Part shown: piece by piece, positions 1 to 5,485 of the stretch
Numbering within the stretch: position 1 is the first letter of the stretch
Layout of the letters: each line of letters opens with the position of its first letter
Origin: Pseudomonadota bacterium
GTDB taxonomy: Bacteria; Pseudomonadota; Alphaproteobacteria; Acetobacterales; Acetobacteraceae
DNA length: 5,842 bases
Direction: 5' to 3'
Assembly (NCBI GenBank): GCA_023424475.1
Contig: JAFADX010000071.1
Coordinates: 1 to 5,842 of the forward strand
Notes under the pieces: generated by a model
What the model was told of the DNA's origin: nothing
The model's input: only the letters and a program-made list of their open reading frames with translations
The model's database searches: none
Program-made: the position numbers and the translations under genes

Positions 1-2
1 AC

Positions 3-686
3 GCTGTCCTCGGCGCTCTCGCCAATCCCCGCCGCAAGCCGCGCCGCCTGCTCACCACCGCCGAGGCCGAGGCAGCACTCCGCGAACGTTTCGCCGGCCC
101 CTGGCGGGTCACGCCCGAGCGTTCCGAACGCGCCCGCTTCGCCACCTTCCTGCCCGAGGATTCGGTCCATCAGGGAATCGCGCTGCTCGCCGAGCCGCTC
201 GACCCCGTGGGGCTCGAGGATGCGATCGAGGCCGCCACGGGCCCGGTGCTGCTGCTCGACCAGGTGACGGACCCGCGCAATGTCGGCGCGGTCCTGCGCT
301 CGGCCGCGGCCTTCGGCGCCGCCTGCGTGGTGCTGCAGGACCGCCACGCGCCGCCCGAGACCGGGGCGCTGGCCCGCGCCGCCTCGGGCACGCTCGATGT
401 CGTGCCGGTGGTGCGGGAGGTGAACCTGTCCCGCGCCATCGCGACGCTGCAGAAGGCGGGCTTCTGGGTGATGGGCCTTGCCGGCGACGCGAAGCGCACC
501 CTGGCCGAGGCGGCACCGCGCGACCGGCGCGCGGCGCTCGTGCTCGGCGCCGAGGACACCGGCCTGCGCCGGCTGCAGCGCGAGACCTGCGACGAACTGG
601 TGCGCCTGCCCATGGCCGAGGGCGTGGAAAGCCTCAACGTCGCCGCCGCCGCCGCCGTCGCCCTCTACGAAATCATCCGCCGCTGA
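3..686 (+). CDS. rlmB: 23S rRNA 2'-O-ribose methyltransferase, RlmB-like (SpoU/TrmH family), 5'-truncated
   Basis: The reading frame is open from the left edge to TGA at 684-686, giving 227 visible residues; the start codon lies outside the window. The first residues (AVLGALANPRRKPRRLL) match the region just after the 'GxHAV' start of the RNA-binding domain of RlmB-type enzymes, so only a short N-terminal piece is missing. The linker VHQGIALLAEPL at about 171-206 leads into the SPOUT methyltransferase domain. Motif 1 is DQVTDPRNVGAVLRSA (about 258-305), holding the conserved Asn and Arg. Motif 2 is VLGAEDTGLRRL (about 540-575). Motif 3 is LPMAEGVESLNVAAAAA (about 606-656), holding the SLNV segment that forms part of the AdoMet knot. 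Known RlmB methylates the ribose of G2251 in 23S rRNA in the cytoplasm using AdoMet. Family membership is clear. The exact target nucleotide is inferred, and a TrmH-like tRNA or other rRNA target is the main alternative. Confidence 0.88.
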   Translation, partial: AVLGALANPRRKPRRLLTTAEAEAALRERFAGPWRVTPERSERARFATFLPEDSVHQGIALLAEPLDPVGLEDAIEAATGPVLLLDQVTDPRNVGAVLRSAAAFGAACVVLQDRHAPPETGALARAASGTLDVVPVVREVNLSRAIATLQKAGFWVMGLAGDAKRTLAEAAPRDRRAALVLGAEDTGLRRLQRETCDELVRLPMAEGVESLNVAAAAAVALYEIIRR

Positions 687-734
687 CACCTCGGGGATCC
701 CAGCCCCCCTCGAGTGCCGCCCGAAAGCCGGACC

Positions 735-756
735 CCGAGGGCCTTTCGGCCCTTGG
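735..756. repeat. Inverted repeat / hairpin with TTTC loop
   Basis: Bases 738-743 (agggcc) and 748-753 (ggccct) are perfect inverse complements around the 4-base loop tttc. A G-T wobble and two more G-C pairs extend the stem to 735-743/748-756, about 9 pairs. No T-tract follows. It overlaps a second possible pairing in which cctcggggatcc at 689-700 pairs with ggaccccgagg at 730-740, leaving one bulged A at 697. The two structures cannot form together. Confidence 0.55.
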
Positions 757-764
757 CGGGGAGA

Positions 765-794
765 GCCCGAGAAGGGGCGGTGCCCCTCTCGGGC
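765..794. terminator. Very stable hairpin downstream of the methyltransferase, possible terminator
   Basis: Bases 765-771 (gcccgag) pair with 788-794 (ctcgggc), and 773-778 (aggggc) pair with 782-787 (gcccct). This leaves one bulged A at 772 and a 3-base loop at 779-781, for 13 base pairs, nearly all G-C. It lies about 80 bases past the methyltransferase stop, where transcription would be expected to end before the separate hydratase unit. There is no following T-run (the next bases are gcgcgcgt), so it is not a canonical intrinsic terminator. In very GC-rich genomes such U-less hairpins may pause polymerase, protect 3' ends or act with Rho. The structure is directly visible; the role is inferred. 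Confidence 0.45.
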
Positions 795-913
795 GCGCGT
801 CACGAAGCAGAACGCCGCCACCAGCACCGCGATCGGCACCATCACCCGGCACCGGATGAACAGGGCCGCCTCCCTTGCCCCGCGCCCGCCGCGCGGCGAG
901 CATGCCCCGACCC

Positions 914-922
914 AGGGAGGAG
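914..922 (+). promoter_or_regulatory. Strong Shine-Dalgarno that fixes the hydratase start
   Basis: The string agggaggag lies 5 bases upstream of the ATG at 928 and is close to the ideal anti-SD complement. The same frame is open far upstream, back into the methyltransferase gene, so this ribosome-binding site is the main reason to place the start at 928. Family length supports the choice. Confidence 0.8.
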
Positions 923-927
923 ACACC

Positions 928-1701
928 ATGGCATCCGACGCCGCCGAGGCCGTCATCGAGGCCCGCCGCAGCAAGCGCATCCTCGCCCCGCTCGGCGCCA
1001 TCGCGCCGAGGACGCCCGAGGCCGGCTACGCCGTGCAGAAGGAGGTCGCGCTCCGGTTCGGCGGCCTGCCCCCGGCCGGCTTCAAGATCGGGGCGACGAC
1101 GAAGCAGATGCAGGCGATCCTCGGGCTCGCCGGGCCCGCCGGCGGCTTCATGCCCAAGGCCGGGCTGCGCCCCACGCCGGCCGCCCTCCGCTACGCCGAT
1201 TTCCTCAACCCCGGCGTCGAATGCGAGGTCGCGCTCCGGCTCGCCCGCGACATCCCGCCCGGCCCCTGCACCCGCGACCAGGCCGGCGATTCGGTTGGCG
1301 AGGTCTTCCCGGCCATCGAGATCGTCGAGAACCGCTACCGCGACCTCGTCGAGCTGACGACGCCGACGCTGATCGCCGACCAGGTGTTCCATGCCGCGGG
1401 CATCCTCGGCGCGCCCGTCGCGGGCTGGCGCGCGACGAGCCTGGACCTTGCCGCGACGCGCGGGCGCATGACGGTGAACGGGACGGTGCGCGGGGAAGGC
1501 GTGGGCGCGGACCTGCTCGGGCATCCCTTCGAGGCGCTGGCCTGGCTGGCCTCCTCGGCCTGCGCGGCGGAATTCGGCGGGTTGAGAGCCGGGCAGGTGG
1601 TGCTGCTGGGCTCGGTGACGCCGCCGATCTGGCTGGATGGGCCGTCCACGGTGGCGGTCGAATTCGATACGCTCGGACGGGTCGAACTGACACTGAGCTG
1701 A
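928..1701 (+). CDS. 2-keto-4-pentenoate hydratase-type protein (MhpD/FAH superfamily)
   Basis: The product is 257 aa, close to the usual length of MhpD/DmpE-type hydratases. Family marks in order are GFKIGATT at residues 51-58 with a conserved Lys (K53), then NPGVECEVAL at 94-103, and PAIEIVENRY at 128-137. E98, E100 and E131 fall where the family binds its divalent metal. LGHPFEALAWLA (about 197-208) and GQVVLLGSVTPP (222-233) form the C-terminal FAH core. Known relatives add water to 2-hydroxypenta-2,4-dienoate in aromatic meta-cleavage pathways, or decarboxylate 4-oxalocrotonate. No meta-cleavage genes (dioxygenase, aldolase, acylating aldehyde dehydrogenase) are adjacent, so the true substrate is open and could be another 2-keto acid. 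There is no signal peptide, so the protein should be cytosolic. The start at 928 is set by a strong RBS. It may be a single-gene transcript, since a terminator-like hairpin follows. Confidence 0.88.
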   Translation: MASDAAEAVIEARRSKRILAPLGAIAPRTPEAGYAVQKEVALRFGGLPPAGFKIGATTKQMQAILGLAGPAGGFMPKAGLRPTPAALRYADFLNPGVECEVALRLARDIPPGPCTRDQAGDSVGEVFPAIEIVENRYRDLVELTTPTLIADQVFHAAGILGAPVAGWRATSLDLAATRGRMTVNGTVRGEGVGADLLGHPFEALAWLASSACAAEFGGLRAGQVVLLGSVTPPIWLDGPSTVAVEFDTLGRVELTLS

Positions 1702-1713
1702 GGCGGGACGGGA

Positions 1714-1750
1714 GGGGCGCGAAGTCCCCCGCGCCCCCTTCCTTCTCCGA
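1714..1750 (+). terminator. Terminator-like hairpin after the hydratase gene
   Basis: Bases 1714-1721 (ggggcgcg) and 1730-1737 (cgcgcccc) form a perfect 8-pair G-C stem with an 8-base loop. It begins 12 bases after the hydratase stop. A pyrimidine-rich stretch with scattered T residues (cttccttctcc) follows. This is close to an intrinsic terminator for a high-GC genome, though without a true T-run. It would separate the hydratase from the mutarotase operon. Confidence 0.45.
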
Positions 1751-1788
1751 CCAGGTCCCCGGCCGATGGCCAGGGGCAGGAGGCACCC

Positions 1789-2646
1789 ATGGACGGCATC
1801 CACATCGCGGGCGGCGGCTGGGACGCGACCGTTCAGCCCGGCGACGGGGCGGGGCTGACGCGGCTGCGCTTCGCCGGAACGGACATCCTGGTCCCGGCGC
1901 CCGAGGAGGCACGCCTCGGCGGGCCCTTCGGCGCCTTCTGGATGATCCCCTGGGCCAACCGGCTCGATGGCGGGCGACTCGGGCCGCATACCCTGCCGAT
2001 CAACCGGCCGCAGGACGGGACCGCGATCCACGGCCTCTCCCGCGACCGCGCCTGGACCGTCGAACAGGCCGCGCCGGATCGCGCGGTGTTGGCCCAGTCG
2101 GTCGACGCCGCGCCCTATCGCTACGACGCGCGCCTCGCGATGACGGCGGCCGGGGACGGCTTCGCCCTGGACCTCGCCGTGACCAACACGGGCCCCGAGC
2201 CGCTGCCCTTCGGCGCCGGCTGGCACCCCTGGTTCGTCCGGCCGCAGGGCACCCGCCTCGCCTTCCGTGCCACGCACCGCTGCACCCACGACGCCCGCGG
2301 CCTGCCGGTCTCGGCGGCGCCCTGCACGGGCCTCCACGGCGGCGAGGACGCCTTCCTCGGCCTCGACACCCATTTCGCCGGCTGGGACGGCACCGCGCGC
2401 ATCGCCTGGCCGGGGCTGGCGCTGACCATGTCGGCGACCGGCGCGCTCGCCGCCGGCCTGCAGGTCTACGCCCCGCCGGCCCTGCACGTGCTCTGCGTCG
2501 AGCCCTCCTCCCACCTGCCGGACGCGCCGAACCGGCCGGACCTTGCCCCGCTCGGCCCGATGCGCATGCTCGCCCCGGGCGGCGCCCTGTCCGGCGCCAT
2601 CCGCCTGGCGGCGGAGTGTTCACACCCGACCGGCCACGCGGCATAG
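1789..2646 (+). CDS. Aldose 1-epimerase (mutarotase) family protein
   Basis: The product is 285 aa and cytosolic, with no signal peptide. Galactose-mutarotase-like marks appear in order: PWANRL at residues 54-59 (substrate Arg R58), AIHGL at 79-83 (H81), GWHPWF at 144-149 (H146), LDTHFAG at 192-198 (D193), and CVEPSSHLPDA at 236-246 (E238). In GalM enzymes the two His and the Glu are the acid/base residues for interconverting alpha and beta anomers, so the protein looks catalytically intact. It is shorter than classical GalM (about 340-350 aa), resembling compact bacterial aldose-epimerase homologues; the sugar is therefore not predictable and a phosphorylated sugar is possible. The RBS aggagg at 1778-1783 sits 5 bases before the ATG. 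The stop TAG lies 10 bases from the next start, so it probably leads the operon with the oxidase and acyl-CoA dehydrogenase. Confidence 0.88.
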   Translation: MDGIHIAGGGWDATVQPGDGAGLTRLRFAGTDILVPAPEEARLGGPFGAFWMIPWANRLDGGRLGPHTLPINRPQDGTAIHGLSRDRAWTVEQAAPDRAVLAQSVDAAPYRYDARLAMTAAGDGFALDLAVTNTGPEPLPFGAGWHPWFVRPQGTRLAFRATHRCTHDARGLPVSAAPCTGLHGGEDAFLGLDTHFAGWDGTARIAWPGLALTMSATGALAAGLQVYAPPALHVLCVEPSSHLPDAPNRPDLAPLGPMRMLAPGGALSGAIRLAAECSHPTGHAA

Positions 2647-2656
2647 GATCGCCGCC

Positions 2657-3820
2657 ATGGCATCCGCTCCCTCCGCCCTGGTCCTCGGCGCCGGCATCAT
2701 GGGCCTTTCGGCCGCCTGGGGCCTGGCCCGCCGCGGCTTCACGGTCCGCATCGTCGAACAGGACGAGGTGCCGAACCCGCGCGGCGCCTCGGTCGACCAC
2801 CACCGCCTGATCCGCCACGCCTACGGCTCGCAGGCCGGCTACATGCGCATGGTCGATCCCGCCTATGCGGCCTGGGACCATGTCTGGCACGACCTCGGCG
2901 AGACCCTCCACGTCCCGACAGGCGTGCTCGCCGTCTCCGGCAGCGCGAAGGGCTGGCTCGGCGAAAGCCGCGCGACGCTCGCCGCCGGCGGCCTCGCCTT
3001 CGAGGACCTGACGGCGGCCGCGGTCGCCGCCCGCTTCCCGATCTTCACCGAGTCCGGCATCGGCGCCGCGTTCCACATGAAACCCGGCGGCGTGCTGCTG
3101 GCCGGGCGGATCGTCGGGGACCTGGCGCGCCACCTCGCCGCGCGCGGCGTGACGATCGAACATGCCCGCGCCACCGCCGCGGACCCCGCACGCGCAAGCC
3201 TGCGCCTCGCGGACGGAACGGAACGCGGCGCCGACCTGCTGGTGGTCGCCGCCGGCCCCTGGGCACCGCGGCTGATCCCCGCCGTCCTCGGCCCGCGCGT
3301 CGTCGCCTCCCGCCAGATCCTCGTGCTGCTCGAACCGCCGCCGCAGCACCGGGCGGCCTGGGCGAAGGCGCCGATGCTGCTCGACCTCGCCGAGGATGGC
3401 GGCTTCTACGCCGTGCCGCCGGTCGCGGGCACGCCGCTCAAGATCGGCGACCATCGCTTCTCCCGCGCCGGCGATGCCGAGGCCGATCCGCGCGGGGCCA
3501 CCGCCGCCGAGGCCGAGGAGATCCTCGCCTTCGCCCGCCCGCGTCTGCGCGACATGGCGGGCTATCGCATCCTCGACGCGCGGGCCTGCTACTACGACGT
3601 CGAGGACCGGGAACGCTTCGTCGTCGAGCCCGTGACGCCGCGCTGCCTGGTGATGTCCGGCTTCACCGGGCACGGCTTCAAGTTCGGGCCATTGCTGGGC
3701 CTCGCGCTGGCCGCGGCCGCGGCCGAGCCGGCACTGCTTCCCACGCTTGCCCCCTGGGCCGCGGGGGAGGCGCCGCCCGCCCCCGGCCTCCTCACCGCAC
3801 TCGAGAGCATCCCCGCATGA
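2657..3820 (+). CDS. FAD-dependent oxidase of the DAO / monomeric sarcosine oxidase-MTOX family
   Basis: The product is 387 aa, the usual size for this family. The N-terminal Rossmann motif VLGAGIMGLSAAWGLARRG (9-27) binds the ADP part of FAD, and E34 ends the second strand. HHRLIRHAYG at 48-57 matches the 'TRIIRHAYG' flavin and substrate loop, keeping R50 and R53. LKIGDH at 261-266 keeps the Lys (K262) known to activate oxygen in sarcosine oxidase and the active-site His (H266). ACYYD at 310-314 supplies C311, the Cys that carries covalent 8-S-cysteinyl FAD in the family. GFTGHGFKF at 335-343 keeps K342, the carboxylate-binding Lys. It should oxidise a secondary or primary amino acid with O2, giving H2O2; the substrate is unknown. 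AGGA at 2645-2648 overlaps the mutarotase stop, so translation is probably coupled. The 3' end overlaps the next gene by ATGA. Known functions are from family knowledge; residue matching is by eye. Confidence 0.87.
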   Translation: MASAPSALVLGAGIMGLSAAWGLARRGFTVRIVEQDEVPNPRGASVDHHRLIRHAYGSQAGYMRMVDPAYAAWDHVWHDLGETLHVPTGVLAVSGSAKGWLGESRATLAAGGLAFEDLTAAAVAARFPIFTESGIGAAFHMKPGGVLLAGRIVGDLARHLAARGVTIEHARATAADPARASLRLADGTERGADLLVVAAGPWAPRLIPAVLGPRVVASRQILVLLEPPPQHRAAWAKAPMLLDLAEDGGFYAVPPVAGTPLKIGDHRFSRAGDAEADPRGATAAEAEEILAFARPRLRDMAGYRILDARACYYDVEDRERFVVEPVTPRCLVMSGFTGHGFKFGPLLGLALAAAAAEPALLPTLAPWAAGEAPPAPGLLTALESIPA

Positions 3821-5433
3821 CCACGACCGCCGCCACCGACCTCATCTTCGGCCTGACCCGCGTGGTCGGCCTGCCCGCCCTGACGGAGAAGGCCGGCGCG
3901 CCGCTCTCGGCCGGGGACATCGCCCAGATCGTCACCGAGGCCGACCGCTTCTGCACCGAGGTGCTGCAGCCCGACGCCCTGGCCGCGGACCGCCACGGCG
4001 CAGTCTATGCCAACGGTGTCGTCACCACCCCGCCGACCTATCCCGCCGCCTACGCCCAATGGATCGAGGGCGGCTGGCAGTCGCTCTCCGCGCCCGAGGC
4101 GCATGGCGGCCAGGGCCTGCCGGCCTCGCTGTGGATCGCGATGACCGAGCTCGGCATGGCGGCGGATACCTCCTTCATGCTCGGGCCGCTGCTGACGGCG
4201 GGCGCGATCGACTGCCTGGTGCATTACGCGACGCCCGACCAGGCCGCGCGCTGGCTGCCGAAGATGGTCAGCGGCGAATGGACCGGCGCGATGTGCCTGA
4301 CCGAGCCCAATGCCGGCAGCGACCTCGGCGTGCTGCGTACCCGCGCCGAGCCGCTGCCCAACGGCAGGTTCGCCCTGCATGGCCAGAAGATCTTCATCAC
4401 CTGGGGCGAGCACGACTGCACCGACAACATCGTCTACCTCGTGCTCGCCCGCCTGCCCGATGCGCCGCCGGGCTCGAAGGGCATCAGCCTCTTCGTCGCG
4501 ACCAAAGTGAAGGAGGACGGCAGCCGCAACGCCCTGCGCTGCGGCGGCATCGAGCACAAGATGGGCATCCACGGCTCCCCCACCTGCGTCATGCTGTTCG
4601 AGGGCGCGGAAGCGGAGATGGTCGGCGAGCCCAATCGCGGCCTGCACGCCATGTTCGCCATGATGAACAATGCGCGCCTCGGCGTCGGCACGCAGGGCGT
4701 CGCGCATGGCGCGGAGGCGCTGCGCCGCGCCGAGTCCTATGCCGCCGGGCGCGTGCAGTCCGGCCGCGTCATCGCCGAGCATCCCGACGTCGCGCGCATG
4801 CTGATGGAGATGCGCGCCGTCACCCTCGCCGGCCGGCTGCTGGCACTGGAGACCGCGATCTGCGTCGACCGCCATGCGCTGACGGGCGATGCCGGCGCCC
4901 TGGCGCGCCAGGCGCTGCTGACGCCGATCCTCAAGGCCTGGTGCACCGATCGCGGGGTCGAGACGGCCTCGACCGGCGTGCAGGTGCATGGCGGCATGGG
5001 CTTCATCGAGGAGACCGGCGCCGCGCGCATCCTGCGCGACGCCCGCATCGCCCCGATTTACGAGGGCACCAACGGCATCCAGGCGATCGACCTGCTGGTG
5101 CGCAAGGTCGCCAGGGACGATGGCGCCGAGATGCGCGCGCTGCTCGCCGAGGTGAAGCGCATCCCGGATGCCCGCCTGCGCGCCGCCGCCGAGGCGCTGG
5201 AGGCGGCGACCGCGACGGTCCTCGCCGCCCAGGCGCGCGACGCCGATGCCGGCCAGTCGGTCGCCGCCGCCTATCTGGAAGCGGCGGGCTGGGTGCTCGG
5301 CGGGTGGATGCTGGCCCGCGCCGCGGCCGAGGACGCCGCGACCTACGGCCCGGTCGCCGATTTCTACCTGCGCCGCCTGCTGCCCCGTGCGGCCGGCCGG
5401 GTGGCGGAGATCGACGGCGCCCTGGCCGGCTGA
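3817..5433 (+). CDS. Acyl-CoA dehydrogenase, long form with extra C-terminal domain
   Basis: The product is 538 aa, much longer than the roughly 380-400 aa short acyl-CoA dehydrogenases. It resembles the FadE5/DmdC-type long group (about 590-610 aa), at the short end. The N-terminal helical domain runs to about residue 155. The FAD/substrate motif MCLTEPNAGSDLG is at 159-171, followed by KIFITWGEHD at 191-200 and GIEHKMGIHGSPTCVMLFE at 244-262. QVHGGMGFIEE (389-399) and IYEGTNGIQAIDLL (414-427) hold the FAD-binding segment and the expected catalytic base E416. Residues from about 440 on form the extra helical C-terminal domain of this group. It should oxidise an acyl-CoA to the 2-enoyl-CoA and pass electrons to ETF. 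Chain length is not readable, and a methylmercaptopropionyl-CoA (DmdC-like) role is an alternative. The start ATG overlaps the oxidase stop by ATGA, with only a weak GAGAG at 3803-3807, suggesting translational coupling. Confidence 0.9.
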   Translation: MTTTAATDLIFGLTRVVGLPALTEKAGAPLSAGDIAQIVTEADRFCTEVLQPDALAADRHGAVYANGVVTTPPTYPAAYAQWIEGGWQSLSAPEAHGGQGLPASLWIAMTELGMAADTSFMLGPLLTAGAIDCLVHYATPDQAARWLPKMVSGEWTGAMCLTEPNAGSDLGVLRTRAEPLPNGRFALHGQKIFITWGEHDCTDNIVYLVLARLPDAPPGSKGISLFVATKVKEDGSRNALRCGGIEHKMGIHGSPTCVMLFEGAEAEMVGEPNRGLHAMFAMMNNARLGVGTQGVAHGAEALRRAESYAAGRVQSGRVIAEHPDVARMLMEMRAVTLAGRLLALETAICVDRHALTGDAGALARQALLTPILKAWCTDRGVETASTGVQVHGGMGFIEETGAARILRDARIAPIYEGTNGIQAIDLLVRKVARDDGAEMRALLAEVKRIPDARLRAAAEALEAATATVLAAQARDADAGQSVAAAYLEAAGWVLGGWMLARAAAEDAATYGPVADFYLRRLLPRAAGRVAEIDGALAG

Positions 5434-5437
5434 CGGC

Positions 5438-5485
5438 ATGCCACTGGCCATGGTGGCCTTCGCGCGACCGGGCCCGCGCCGATGA
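5438..5485 (+). other. Possible 15-codon upstream mini-ORF coupled to the next gene
   Basis: ATG at 5438 opens a reading frame of 15 codons (MPLAMVAFARPGPRR) whose TGA at 5483-5485 overlaps the ATG of the next gene at 5482 in an ATGA arrangement. No good Shine-Dalgarno is visible before either start. The peptide resembles nothing I know and may be a chance frame. Its interest is only that it could deliver ribosomes to 5482. Confidence 0.2.

Larger units (their letters stand above)
687..927. other. Non-coding gap of 241 bases with palindrome-rich left half
   Basis: No convincing gene lies between the methyltransferase stop and the hydratase start. The left half (689-794) holds several inverted repeats that can pair in mutually exclusive ways, described separately. 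The right half (about 800-913) shows no clear -10/-35 promoter; it is GC-rich throughout, so promoter recognition by eye is unreliable. The minus strand here is open in one frame and can be read as a short hydrophobic peptide near 842-790. That frame runs on antisense through the whole methyltransferase to the window edge, so I treat it as a GC-rich shadow. Confidence 0.6.

Noticed and set aside
639..660. GCC-repeat tract near the methyltransferase end, possible microsatellite or phase-variation site
   Set aside because: It encodes the alanine-rich helix after the SLNV motif, common in this family at high GC, and triplet changes would not shift the frame.
790..842. Minus-strand hydrophobic peptide (MVPIAVLVAAFCFVT...) in the gap, looking like a small membrane protein
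   Set aside because: The frame does not stop in the gap but continues antisense through the whole methyltransferase to the window edge. There is no clear RBS, so it is best seen as a chance hydrophobic stretch. Conservation in relatives would reopen the question.
673..2514. A 613-codon open frame on the minus strand across the hydratase and mutarotase genes
   Set aside because: It lies antisense to two genes with clear family motifs. Its product is rich in G, R, A and P with no recognisable domain, as expected for shadow frames in very GC-rich DNA where stop codons are rare.
714..2810. A 698-codon plus-strand frame overlapping the hydratase and mutarotase
   Set aside because: It is out of frame with both real genes, its product is dominated by R, P, A and G, and its start lies within the palindromic gap without an RBS.
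2000..3673. A 557-codon minus-strand open frame opposite the mutarotase and oxidase
   Set aside because: It is antisense to two well-supported genes. The second half is mostly R, G, A and P and no start signal or domain is visible.
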